Source: Terrabacter aerolatus (GTDB lineage Bacteria > Actinomycetota > Actinomycetes > Actinomycetales > Dermatophilaceae). Taken from it: 64,000 nt of DNA. The translations under genes and the position numbers were made by a program. Below are positions 42,299 to 50,398 of the stretch, piece after piece (position 1 is the stretch's first letter; every line of letters begins with the position of its first letter). The notes below the pieces were generated by a model. That model saw only the letters and a program-made list of their open reading frames with translations, had not been told where the DNA came from and searched no databases. Location: the NCBI RefSeq assembly GCF_007991735.1, contig NZ_BJYX01000001.1:186001-250000 (forward strand), given 5' to 3'.

Positions 42299-42468
42299 CG
42301 GCATACGCCCTCGGCTCGCGACGGGGCGGCCGCCAGGGGCCGACGGCGACGAGGGGGCGGCACGAACCCACCCACGTCGGACTTCTCCGGCGGCCGACGG
42401 CCGTCCGTCGGCCCGCCCCCGTCGCGTCCCCTTCAGGTATGCCGGGTCGCGGGCTAGCGTCTGGAGGC

Positions 42469-42882
42469 ATGTCCCGACCGCGCGCCGCCACGCTCCGCGA
42501 CGTCGACGAGGCCGCCCTCGCGCTGCCCGAGGTGACGCGCGATCCCGAGAGCGGCGGCCGCCCGGGCTACCTCGTGCGGGGCGCGACGTTCGTCTTCTCC
42601 CGCGGACCTCGCAAGGACGCCGTCGACCCGCGGACGGGCGCGCCCTACGAGGTCGTGCTCGTCTTCCGGTGCACGGCCGAGGACAAGGAGGCGCTGGTCG
42701 GCGACCCCGGCTCGCCGTGGTTCACGACGCCGCACTGGAACGGCTACAACGCCGTGCTCCTGCTCGAGCGCGACCTCGGCCGGCTCAGCCCCGAGGAGGT
42801 CCGGGAGGTCGTGACCGACGCGTGGCTCGTCCGGGCACCCGGGCGGCTGGCGAAGGACTACCTCGACGGTCTCGATCCGTAG
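42469..42882 (+). CDS. MmcQ/YjbR-family protein
   Basis: This 137-residue protein has the YjbR fold landmarks DVDEAALALPEVTRDPE, then RPGYLVRGATFVFSRG and WFTTPHWNGYNAVLLLERDLGRLSPEEVREVVTDAWLVRAP. The family has a double-wing CyaY-like fold and unknown function. TAGCGT lies 8 nt before the ATG and GGAGG overlaps the spacer. It ends 6 bp before the CsoR operator. Confidence 0.87.
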   Translation: MSRPRAATLRDVDEAALALPEVTRDPESGGRPGYLVRGATFVFSRGPRKDAVDPRTGAPYEVVLVFRCTAEDKEALVGDPGSPWFTTPHWNGYNAVLLLERDLGRLSPEEVREVVTDAWLVRAPGRLAKDYLDGLDP

Positions 42883-42887
42883 TCGGA

Positions 42888-42904
42888 ATACCCCACAGGG
42901 GTAT
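42888..42904. promoter_or_regulatory. CsoR operator upstream of csoR-copZ-copA
   Basis: Perfect palindrome ATACCCC-ACA-GGGGTAT, 26 bp before csoR. This is the classical copper-box form bound by CsoR proteins. Cu(I) binding should release the repressor and switch on the operon. Confidence 0.85.
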
Positions 42905-42930
42905 GGTGTTGAGGAGAGCGAGGAGGTGCC

Positions 42931-43212
42931 ATGGCTGTCTACACCGGCAGCAAGGACGACTACCTGAAGCGGCTGCGCCGCATCGAGGGCCAGGTGCGCG
43001 GCGTGCAGAAGATGGTCGACGCCGACACCTACTGCATCGACATCCTGACCCAGGTCAGCGCCATCACCAAGGCCCTGCAGGCCGTGAGCCTCGGCCTGCT
43101 CGAGGACCACGTGGCGCACTGCGTCGTCGACGCCGCCCGCGAGTCCGACGAGGCCGCCGCCGAGAAGGTGCGCGAGGCCGCCGAGGCCATCGCCCGGCTC
43201 GTGCGCAGCTGA
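42931..43212 (+). CDS. csoR: Copper-sensing repressor CsoR
   Basis: This 93-residue all-helical DUF156 repressor has the Cu(I) triad Cys35, His60, Cys64 (TYCID; EDHVAHC), matching the Cys-His-Cys set of mycobacterial CsoR, so copper rather than nickel or formaldehyde is the expected ligand. YLKRLRRIEGQVRG forms the basic DNA-binding face. GAGGAGG lies before the ATG. It heads the copper operon and should autoregulate through the box at 42888-42904. Confidence 0.96.
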   Translation: MAVYTGSKDDYLKRLRRIEGQVRGVQKMVDADTYCIDILTQVSAITKALQAVSLGLLEDHVAHCVVDAARESDEAAAEKVREAAEAIARLVRS

Positions 43213-43255
43213 GCGCGCACCGACCCCACCGACCCACTGCCCGAGGAGGCACCCG

Positions 43256-43477
43256 ATGAGCACCACCACCCAGACCGAGATCACCGTCGCGGGCATGACG
43301 TGCGGCCACTGCACCGCCGCCGTGAGCAGCGAGCTCTCGGCCCTGCCCGGCGTCGTCGCGGTCGCGGTCGACCTGCACCCCGGCGAGGACTCCCCCGTCA
43401 CCATCACGAGCGAGGCCCCCCTCGACCCGGCCGTCGTCGCCGACGCCGTCGCCGAGGCCGGTTACAGCCTCCGATGA
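43256..43477 (+). CDS. copZ: Copper chaperone CopZ (HMA domain)
   Basis: This 73-residue single HMA domain binds Cu(I) through MTCGHC (Cys16, Cys19) and hands it to CopA. GAGGAGG lies about 6 nt before the ATG. Its stop overlaps the copA ATG as ATGA. Confidence 0.95.
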   Translation: MSTTTQTEITVAGMTCGHCTAAVSSELSALPGVVAVAVDLHPGEDSPVTITSEAPLDPAVVADAVAEAGYSLR

Positions 43478-45978
43478 GCGAGGGCCAGGCACCGGTGACG
43501 ACGACCGAGCGGACTCCCGACGAGGTGCGCCTCGCCATCACCGGCATGACCTGCGCCTCGTGCTCGGCCCGCATCGAGCGCAAGCTCTCCAAGGTGCCCG
43601 GCGTCGAGTCCGCGACCGTCAACCTCGCGACGGAGAAGGCGCGGGTCGCGTTCACCGCCCCCGTCACGGTCGAGCAGATCCTCGCCGAGGTCAAGAAGAC
43701 CGGCTACGGCGCCACCGTCATCGACGGCGCGCGCCCGACGCACCCGTCGACCACCCCGAGCACGGATGCCGTGTCGCCCGACCGCGCCCCCGCCGGCTCC
43801 GCGGAGGGCGAGGCGGCCAAGCCCGCCGCCGGGGCCCTGCTCGACAAGCTCCGGGCCCAGGAGCTGGCCCGGCAGAAGGTCCGGGACTCGGCGCCGGGGG
43901 CCGTGGCCCGTCCCGCGCCCGCTCACCCCGCAGCCCACGGCGACCCGAGTCACGCCGGTCACGCCGGTCACGCCGGTCACGCCGGTCACGCCGGTCATGC
44001 CGGTCACGCGGGTCAGGGGGCTCACGACGCCTCGGGCGAGAACCACCTCGACCACACCCCGGCGCAGGACGTGCTCAAGCCGCGGCTCCTCGTCGCGATC
44101 GGTCTGACGATCCCCGTGCTGCTGCTCGCCATGGTGCTGCCGACCTTCGCGGCGGGCCCGTGGCTCGAGCTGGTCCTCGCGACGCCCGTCGTCTTCTGGT
44201 GCGCGTGGCCCTTCCACCGCGCCGCGGCCGTCAACGCCCGTCACCTCGCCTCGACGATGGACACTCTCGTCTCGCTCGGCGTGCTGGCGGCGTGGGGCTA
44301 CTCCGTCGTCGAGCTCCTCGCCTCCCCGGCCGACGGCAGGCACCTGTACTTCGAGGTCGCGTCGGTCGTCACGACGTTCCTGCTCGTCGGCCGCTTCCTC
44401 GAGGCACGCGCCAAGGACTCCGGCAAGGACGCCCTCCGTTCGCTGCTCGACCTCGGGGCCAAGGACGTGTCGGTGCTGCGCATCGACCCTCAGTCCCGGA
44501 TCACGAGCGAGCAGCGCATCCCGGTGGGCCAGCTCGTCGTCGGCGACCAGTTCGTCGTGCGTCCGGGTGAGAAGGTCGCGACCGACGGCGTCGTGCTCGA
44601 CGGGTCCAGCGCGGTCGACGCGAGCCTCGTCACCGGAGAGTCCACCCCGGTCGACGTCTCCGCCGGCGACGGCGTCACCGGCGGCTCGATCAACACGACC
44701 GGGCGCCTCGTCGTCGAGGCCCGCAAGGTCGGCGCCGACACGATGCTCGCCGGCATCCAGCGGCTCGTCGAGACCGCCCAGACCGGCAAGGCCGACGTGC
44801 AGCGCCTCGCCGACCGCGTCTCGGCGATCTTCGTGCCGGTCGTCCTCGTCATCGCGCTCGTGACCTTCGTCGGCTGGCTCGTCAGCGGCCACGACCTCGG
44901 CACCGCGTTGGCCGTCGCGGTCACGGTCCTCATCATCGCCTGCCCCTGTGCGCTCGGGCTCGCGACGCCGACCGCGCTGCTCGTCGGCACCGGTCGCGGC
45001 GCCCAGCTCGGCACGCTCATCAAGGGCCCGCAGGTGCTCGAGGACACCCGCCGCGTCGACACCGTCGTGCTCGACAAGACGGGCACCGTCACCACGGGCG
45101 AGCTGCGCCTGCGGAGCATCGCCGTGCGCGGCAGGCTGTCGAAGAAGGCCGCTCTGACCGCCGCCGCCGCCGTCGAGCTCGGCAGCGAGCACCCCATCGC
45201 CCAGGCCGTCGTCGCCGGCGCCCGCCTGGCCCGGCTGGAGCTGCCCCGCATCCACGACTTCGAGGCCAACCCCGGCGAGGGCGCGACCGCACGCATCAGG
45301 GACACCGAGGTCACGGTCGGCAAGGCCGTGCTCTTCGAGCGCGTCGACCCCGAGCTGCTCGCGCACGCACGCGTCAGCGCCGGCACCACGGTCTTCGTCG
45401 GCTGGGACGGCATCGCCCAGGCCGCCCTCACCGTCGAGGACACGGTGCGCGAGTCGTCCAAGGCGGCCATCGAGCGACTGCGGGCACTGGGCCTGACGCC
45501 CTACCTGCTCACCGGCGACAGCGCGTCCAACGCCCGCAGCGTCGCGGAGCAGGTCGGTATCGACCCGTCCCACGTCCGGTCAGACGTGCTGCCCGCCCAG
45601 AAGCACGCCGTCGTCACCGAGCTCCAGGAGTCCGGCCGCGTCGTCGCCATGGTCGGCGACGGGGTCAACGACGCCGCCGCCCTCGCCCAGGCCGACCTCG
45701 GTCTGGCCATGGGCTCGGGCACCGACGTCGCGATGGACTCCGCCGACATCGTCCTCGTGCGGCCCGATCTCGACGCCGTCGGCGACGCGATCGGCCTGTC
45801 CCGCGAGACGCTGCGGATCATCAAGCAGAACCTCGCCTGGGCGTTCGGCTACAACACCGCGGCCATCCCGCTCGCCGCCTTCGGCCTGCTCAACCCGATG
45901 ATCGCCGGCGCGACGATGGCCCTGTCGTCGGTGCTCGTCGTCAGCAACTCCCTGCGCCTCAAGCGCTGGGGCCGCTGA
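43474..45978 (+). CDS. copA: Cu(I)-exporting P1B-type ATPase CopA
   Basis: This 834-residue P1B ATPase has an N-terminal HMA domain (GMTCASC), a linker of about 120 residues with a His-Ala-Gly repeat, then eight membrane helices. The metal site is CPC (ACPCALG), the actuator loop TGES, the phosphorylation site DKTGT, the nucleotide-binding SEHP and the hinge GDGVNDA. It pumps Cu(I) out of the cytosol. The His-rich repeat before the first helix is unusual and may bind metal. It is the third gene of csoR-copZ-copA. Confidence 0.96.
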   Translation: MSEGQAPVTTTERTPDEVRLAITGMTCASCSARIERKLSKVPGVESATVNLATEKARVAFTAPVTVEQILAEVKKTGYGATVIDGARPTHPSTTPSTDAVSPDRAPAGSAEGEAAKPAAGALLDKLRAQELARQKVRDSAPGAVARPAPAHPAAHGDPSHAGHAGHAGHAGHAGHAGHAGQGAHDASGENHLDHTPAQDVLKPRLLVAIGLTIPVLLLAMVLPTFAAGPWLELVLATPVVFWCAWPFHRAAAVNARHLASTMDTLVSLGVLAAWGYSVVELLASPADGRHLYFEVASVVTTFLLVGRFLEARAKDSGKDALRSLLDLGAKDVSVLRIDPQSRITSEQRIPVGQLVVGDQFVVRPGEKVATDGVVLDGSSAVDASLVTGESTPVDVSAGDGVTGGSINTTGRLVVEARKVGADTMLAGIQRLVETAQTGKADVQRLADRVSAIFVPVVLVIALVTFVGWLVSGHDLGTALAVAVTVLIIACPCALGLATPTALLVGTGRGAQLGTLIKGPQVLEDTRRVDTVVLDKTGTVTTGELRLRSIAVRGRLSKKAALTAAAAVELGSEHPIAQAVVAGARLARLELPRIHDFEANPGEGATARIRDTEVTVGKAVLFERVDPELLAHARVSAGTTVFVGWDGIAQAALTVEDTVRESSKAAIERLRALGLTPYLLTGDSASNARSVAEQVGIDPSHVRSDVLPAQKHAVVTELQESGRVVAMVGDGVNDAAALAQADLGLAMGSGTDVAMDSADIVLVRPDLDAVGDAIGLSRETLRIIKQNLAWAFGYNTAAIPLAAFGLLNPMIAGATMALSSVLVVSNSLRLKRWGR
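43951..44013. repeat. Seven 9-bp tandem repeats (CACGCCGGT) in copA
   Basis: Five perfect and two slightly changed CACGCCGGT units encode consecutive His-Ala-Gly triplets in the linker between the HMA domain and the first membrane helix. The unit is in frame, so slippage would change the number of His residues without breaking the gene. Confidence 0.9.
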
Positions 45979-46078
45979 TCACCGCCGCGGTCCGAGGTGT
46001 GCACGCCGCGCCTCGTACGGCGCGAACACCCCGACCGGTGGCCGGCCCGCGACACGGCATACGTCATCGGGACGACGA

Positions 46079-46109
46079 AACGGCGGCCACGCCGAGGGTG
46101 ACCGCCGTT
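46079..46109. terminator. Hairpin between convergent copA and VOC genes
   Basis: AACGGCGG (46079-46086) pairs with CCGCCGTT (46102-46109). It lies 22 bp beyond the 3' end of the VOC gene and 100 bp after copA. Confidence 0.6.
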
Positions 46110-46131
46110 CGCGTGCGAGTTGGTGACTCGG

Positions 46132-46767
46132 TCAGATGGTGACCTTGCCGGCCGGGGTGTCGAAGGTGACCGACAGCAGACCCGGGGTGCCGTGCGGGGC
46201 GACGAAGGTGAAGTCGATGCCGCCCTTGTCGAACGTGTCCTCCGGGCCGAGCCACTCGCGCACGCGCTTGGGGTCACCGGCGATCTGGAGGTTGTCGATG
46301 GAGACCGACGTGTCGGCGCCCGCGGAGGGGTGCACCGTCATGTCGTCCCACTGGATGAAGTAGGGGACCTGCGGGTCGGCCATGAGGCCCTTGATGCCGA
46401 GCTGGCGCCACTTGAGCTCGGTGCCGTCGGGACGGTGCCGGTTGCCCGGGACCGACTCGCGGCCGAGGCGCTGCTCGACCTTGGCGATGTCGTCGACGGC
46501 GACGACCCAGCCGAGCCAGCCGCCGCCGGCCTCGGAGGCGGCGCGGACGGCCTGGCCGAAGGGAGCCTTGTCGGAGGCCGGGTGGTCCAGCACCTCGACG
46601 ACCTCGAGGTAGTGGTCCTTGGCCAGGGGGAAGATCACGTTGCGCGTGCCGAACCGGGGATGCACCCCGCCGTCGACCGGCGCGACGCCGATGAGGTCGG
46701 ACAGCCGGGCGGCCGTGGCCTTGAGGCCACCGGCCTCTGCTGCATAGGAGACGTGGTCAACTCGCAT
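46132..46767 (-). CDS. VOC-family (Glyoxalase_3-like) protein
   Basis: This 211-residue protein has MRVDHVSYAAEAGGLKATAARL at the N-terminus, HPRFGTRNVIFPLAKDHYLEVVEVLDHP and a second half with YFIQWDDMTVHPSAG. This layout is the Glyoxalase_3 type found widely in actinobacteria with unknown substrate. The ATG at 46767 is chosen because the conserved strand begins there. The longer frame upstream is not conserved in style. Confidence 0.86.
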   Translation of the reverse strand: MRVDHVSYAAEAGGLKATAARLSDLIGVAPVDGGVHPRFGTRNVIFPLAKDHYLEVVEVLDHPASDKAPFGQAVRAASEAGGGWLGWVVAVDDIAKVEQRLGRESVPGNRHRPDGTELKWRQLGIKGLMADPQVPYFIQWDDMTVHPSAGADTSVSIDNLQIAGDPKRVREWLGPEDTFDKGGIDFTFVAPHGTPGLLSVTFDTPAGKVTI

Positions 46768-46917
46768 ACAGAACATCGTGACACACGCGAAGGGGTGCTC
46801 TTGACCACCCCTCCCCACCTCTTGCGGGGCTCGCCACACGCGTCACATGGATGAAACCTGAACGTCATGTCGTATGCCGTCACGACCGTCCCAGCGGCCC
46901 GCCGGGTCAGCGCCGGG

Positions 46918-47775
46918 TCAGCGGTCGTCCCGTTGGCGAACCGCCTCGTAGAGCACGATGGCGGCGGAGGCGGCGACGTTGAGGCTGTTCGCCTTGCCGC
47001 GCATGGGAATGCGCACCCGGTGCGTCGCGGCGTCGAGGAGAGTGCGGTCCGCCCCGTGCTTCTCGCTGCCGACGGCGATGGCGACGCGGCCGGTGTAGTC
47101 GACGTCGGTGTGGAGCAGGTCGGTCTCGGGGGTCGTGACGACGAGGCGGATGTCGTTGGCCCGGATCCACTCGAGGGCCTCGGCGGTCGTCGCGCTCGCG
47201 GCGGGCACGGCGAAGACGGTGCCCTTGCTCGCGCGCACGACGTTGGGGTTGCCCCAGTCGGTGACGGGGTCGGCCGCCACGACCGCGTCGACCCCGGCGG
47301 CGTCGGCGGTGCGGAGCATGGCGCCGAGGTTGCCCGGCTTCTCGACGCCCTGGCTGAGCAGGGTCAGGTGGTCGGGACCGTCGACGCGCAGGTCGGCGAG
47401 GGAGACGCCGATGCGGTCGACGACGGCGATGAGGCCGTCAGGTCCCTCGCGGTAGCTGACCTTCTCGAAGGCGCTGCGGCTCAGGTGGACCACCTCGACC
47501 CGGTCGTCGCGCAGGCGGGCGAGCAGGTCGTCCTGGTGGCCGATGTCCTGGCTGCCGGCGCGACCGGCCGGGCTGAAGAGCTCCTCGCAGACGTAGACCG
47601 TGCCGGGCCGCACGCCGGCGGACAGGGCGAGGCCGATCTCCTCGTAGCCCTCGACGAGCGTCTGGCCCGTCTCCTCGCGGGTGCGGCGGCGGCGCAGGCC
47701 GAGCAGCGCCTTGAGGCGAGGGTTGGCGGCGGACGTGATGGTCAGCTCGCGGGAGTGCTGGGGCGCGTTCGTCAT
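46918..47775 (-). CDS. TrmH/SpoU-family RNA 2'-O-methyltransferase
   Basis: This 285-residue protein combines an N-terminal substrate-binding domain (ITSAANPRLKALLGLRRRRTREETGQTLVEG) with the knotted SpoU methyltransferase domain. Its motifs are LSQGVEKPGNLGAMLRTADAAG (motif 1), VGSEKHGAD (motif 2) and IPMRGKANSLNVAASAAIVLYEA (motif 3). It should methylate ribose in rRNA or tRNA; the exact site cannot be told. The ATG at 47775 is taken instead of a much longer frame that crosses the palindromic repeat. Confidence 0.92.
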   Translation of the reverse strand: MTNAPQHSRELTITSAANPRLKALLGLRRRRTREETGQTLVEGYEEIGLALSAGVRPGTVYVCEELFSPAGRAGSQDIGHQDDLLARLRDDRVEVVHLSRSAFEKVSYREGPDGLIAVVDRIGVSLADLRVDGPDHLTLLSQGVEKPGNLGAMLRTADAAGVDAVVAADPVTDWGNPNVVRASKGTVFAVPAASATTAEALEWIRANDIRLVVTTPETDLLHTDVDYTGRVAIAVGSEKHGADRTLLDAATHRVRIPMRGKANSLNVAASAAIVLYEAVRQRDDR

Positions 47776-47805
47776 GGCCCGCCCAGCATCCCATCCGCCC
47801 CAGAC

Positions 47806-47881
47806 CCCGCAACACACCGAGCACCTGCCGACTCCTGCGGTTGCAACCGGCGGAGTTGGCAGGTGCTCGGTGTGTTGCGGG
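47806..47881. repeat. Long palindrome, copy 2 of the intergenic repeat family
   Basis: The left arm CCCGCAACACACCGAGCACC... begins at 47806 and its outer 22 or more bases pair perfectly with the right arm ending at 47881. The inner part is imperfect. It shares CAACACACCGAGCA, TGCC and CCTGCGG with the element at 24979-25069. It lies between divergent genes, so it is not simply a terminator. Confidence 0.82.
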
Positions 47882-47997
47882 TGGGGGCGGTGCGGTGGGG
47901 CGGCGGCTGCGCTGCCGGTCCGGTGACGAGCCGCTCGTCGTCCTCGCCGACCCGGCCGGCCACCCGTTCTGTCTCCTCGTCGCGTGAGCACCCGGGC

Positions 47998-48019
47998 CCC
48001 TGACACGACCCGAACACGA
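47998..48019 (+). promoter_or_regulatory. Tandem 11-bp operator upstream of the two-component operon
   Basis: CCCTGACACGA (47998-48008) and CCCGAACACGA (48009-48019) are direct repeats of 11 bp, the spacing used by OmpR/PhoB-type regulators. They end 41 nt before the start codon and 28 nt before the -10 TACGCT. The same repeat occurs at 53145-53166. Confidence 0.6.
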
Positions 48020-48047
48020 GCGTGACGCGGACGCGGCCGGCGCTCAC

Positions 48048-48053
48048 TACGCT
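48048..48053 (+). promoter_or_regulatory. -10-like box TACGCT, 6 nt before the response regulator
   Basis: TACGCT, TCGAAC, GTG at 48060. A leaderless start is likely. Confidence 0.5.
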
Positions 48054-48059
48054 TCGAAC

Positions 48060-48836
48060 GTGTCCTCCCAGCCCGGCACCAGCGCCGACCGACCCCCGGG
48101 TGTCGCCGAGCCCCCAGAGCACGGTCGCGGCCTCGTGCTCGTCGTCGAGGACGAGCCGGCCATCGCCGACGTGCTGCGGCTCAACCTGCGTGCCGCGGGC
48201 TACGGCGTCGAAGTCGTCGGCGACGGGGCGAGCGCGCTCGACGCGGCCCGCGACCTGCGGCCCAGTGCCATCGTGCTCGACATCGGCCTGCCGGTCCTCG
48301 ACGGCATCGAGGTCTGCCGCCGCCTGCGCGGTCGCGGCGACTGGACACCCGTCCTCTTCGTGACGGCCCGCGACGACGAGGTCGACCGCATCGTCGGCCT
48401 CGAGCTCGGCGCGGACGACTACGTCACCAAGCCCTTCTCCCCGCGCGAGCTCGTGGCACGTCTCGGGGGCGTGCTGCGGCGCACGCGCGGGGAGACGCAC
48501 GCCCCCGAGGTGCTGCACTACGGCGAGCTCACCCTGGACCTGACGAGCCACGAGGTGCGGATCGCCGGCCGCGAGATCGCCCTGACCGCAACCGAGTTCG
48601 ACCTGCTCAGTCACCTGCTGCGGCGACCGGGAGTCGTCTTCACGCGCGAGCAGCTGCTCAGCGACGTCTGGGGGTATGCCGCGACCGCCGGCGGGCGCAC
48701 CGTCGACGTCCACGTCGCCCAGGTCCGCGCCAAGCTCGGCGACGCGAGCCCGATCCGCACCGTGCGGTCGGTCGGGTATGCCGCCGAGCGCGGTCCGCGT
48801 GACCGTCCCGCGGGCGACCCCGGACGACCGTCGTGA
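48060..48836 (+). CDS. OmpR/PhoB-family response regulator
   Basis: This 258-residue regulator has a receiver domain (LVLVVEDEPAIADVL; phospho-acceptor Asp74 in IVLDIGLP; FVTARDDEVDRIVGLELGADDYVTKPF) and a C-terminal winged helix (LTATEFDLLSHLLRRPGVVFTREQLL, RTVDVHVAQVRAKLG, IRTVRSVGYAAE). A 25-residue N-terminal extension precedes the receiver. The start is GTG. Its stop overlaps the kinase GTG as GTGA. The tandem repeat just upstream suggests autoregulation. Confidence 0.95.
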   Translation: MSSQPGTSADRPPGVAEPPEHGRGLVLVVEDEPAIADVLRLNLRAAGYGVEVVGDGASALDAARDLRPSAIVLDIGLPVLDGIEVCRRLRGRGDWTPVLFVTARDDEVDRIVGLELGADDYVTKPFSPRELVARLGGVLRRTRGETHAPEVLHYGELTLDLTSHEVRIAGREIALTATEFDLLSHLLRRPGVVFTREQLLSDVWGYAATAGGRTVDVHVAQVRAKLGDASPIRTVRSVGYAAERGPRDRPAGDPGRPS

Positions 48837-50209
48837 CGGCCTCCCGCGGGTCGCTCTCGCGCCGGATCGTGCTGCTGGCCGTCGGCATCGCGGTGCTGAC
48901 CGCTCTCCTCGCCGGGCTGCTCGCCGTCGGCCTGACGCGGACCTCCGTCGACGACGCCGCGCGCACCACCCTCGCGCGGATCGCCGACGCCGCAGCCGAG
49001 CGGGCCGACACCGGTGTCGCCGCCCGTGTCGCGCAGAACCGTGCCGTGCGCACGCTGGGCGCCCTCGGCATCGAGTCCGCGAGCGTCGGCCGGGGCGGCG
49101 CCGTCACGTCCACGAGCCCCCTGGCCCGGGACGCGCTGACCCCGGCGCGCCAACGCACCCTGCTCACCGGGGGCGTCGTCTCGGCCCGCGACGACGTCGA
49201 CGGCACGCTCGTGCTCATCGAAGGACGCCCGACCGACGCCGGCGGCATCGTCCTCGTCCAGCGCCGGTCGGACGCGACGGCGGACTCGGACCGGCTCGTG
49301 CGCCGGGTGCTCCTCGCGCTGCTCCTCGCTGCAGTCGTGGCCGTCGTCGTCAGCGTCGCCGTGGCCCGACGCCTGGCGCGGCCGCTCCGCCGCACCGCCG
49401 ACGCCGCGCACGCGCTCGCCGCCGGTCGGCGCGACGTCCACGTGCCCGTCGAGGGCCCGGACGAGGTCGCGGAGGTCGCGAGCGCCCTCAACTCCCTGTC
49501 GGGGTCCCTGACCCGGTCCGAGGGACGCCAGCGCGACTTCCTCCTGTCGGTGTCGCACGACCTGCGCACTCCCCTCACCGGCATCAGCGGCTACGCCGAG
49601 TCGCTCGCGAGCGGTGTCGTGCCGCCCGCGGAGACCGCTCGGGTGGGCGGGGTCGTCCTCACCGAGGCCAAGCGTCTCGAGCGCCTCGTCGGCGACCTGC
49701 TCGACCTCGCCCGGCTCGGCGCCGACCGACCGAGCGTCGCCCCGGAGCGCACCGACCTCGTCGCCCTCGGCCGGGGCGTCGAGTCCGTCTGGTCGAGGCG
49801 GTGCGCAGCAGTCGGAGTCCCGTTCACGTACGCCCCGGCCGCCGCCGACGTCTGGACGGTGACCGACCCTGCGCGGGTGCGCCAGCTCGTCGACGGGCTG
49901 CTCGAGAACGCCCTGCGCGTCACGCCGTCGGGTCGCCCGATCGTCGTCGAGGTGCGTCGCGAGCCCGGCGCCGACGTCGTCGAGGTGCGCGACGGCGGCC
50001 CGGGCCTCACCGACGACGACCTCGGCGTCGCCTTCGAGCCCTCGGTCCTGCACGAGCGCTACCGCGGCATCCGCCCCGTCGGCACCGGTCTGGGCCTGGC
50101 CATCGTGGGGCGCCTGGCGCACGTGCTCGGCGGGACGGTCGAGGCCGGTCACGCACCGGAGGGCGGGGCCCGTTTCACCCTGCGCCTCCCCCACGTCACC
50201 CCGCCCTGA
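48833..50209 (+). CDS. Membrane sensor histidine kinase
   Basis: This 458-residue kinase has two membrane helices (about 12-34 and 157-178) enclosing an extracytoplasmic sensor of about 120 residues, then HAMP, HisKA with the phospho-acceptor His242 (SVSHDLRTPLTG), and HATPase_c with N (LLENALRVTP), G1 (VEVRDGGPGL) and G2 (GTGLGLAIV) boxes. The sensor domain has no recognisable fold. It is translationally coupled to the response regulator. A strong hairpin follows. Confidence 0.94.
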   Translation: MTASRGSLSRRIVLLAVGIAVLTALLAGLLAVGLTRTSVDDAARTTLARIADAAAERADTGVAARVAQNRAVRTLGALGIESASVGRGGAVTSTSPLARDALTPARQRTLLTGGVVSARDDVDGTLVLIEGRPTDAGGIVLVQRRSDATADSDRLVRRVLLALLLAAVVAVVVSVAVARRLARPLRRTADAAHALAAGRRDVHVPVEGPDEVAEVASALNSLSGSLTRSEGRQRDFLLSVSHDLRTPLTGISGYAESLASGVVPPAETARVGGVVLTEAKRLERLVGDLLDLARLGADRPSVAPERTDLVALGRGVESVWSRRCAAVGVPFTYAPAAADVWTVTDPARVRQLVDGLLENALRVTPSGRPIVVEVRREPGADVVEVRDGGPGLTDDDLGVAFEPSVLHERYRGIRPVGTGLGLAIVGRLAHVLGGTVEAGHAPEGGARFTLRLPHVTPP

Positions 50210-50291
50210 CGGTCCGTCCCGGCCACGACCCCGCCGGACGGCATACGCCCTCGGTGGCTGCCGCCCCGGAGCGCGCGGCGCATCGAACGGC

Positions 50292-50343
50292 ACGTGGTGC
50301 TGCATCCGGTGGGGTCAGGGCCCCAGCGGATGCAGCACCATGT
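50292..50343 (+). terminator. Long hairpin after the two-component operon
   Basis: The arm 50292-50314 (ACGTGGTGCTGCATCCGG...) pairs with 50321-50343 with one G-T pair and one mismatch; the loop is TCAGGG. It stands 82 bp after the kinase stop and 55 bp before the next gene. Confidence 0.65.
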
Positions 50344-50398
50344 GCAGGTTCATCCGTCCCCGCGGAATGGGTCGGGCACGCGAGCGGTTGACCACGCC

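Noticed and set aside
43951-44013. CRISPR-like repeat array
   Set aside because: The 9-bp units are contiguous with no spacers and are in frame inside copA.
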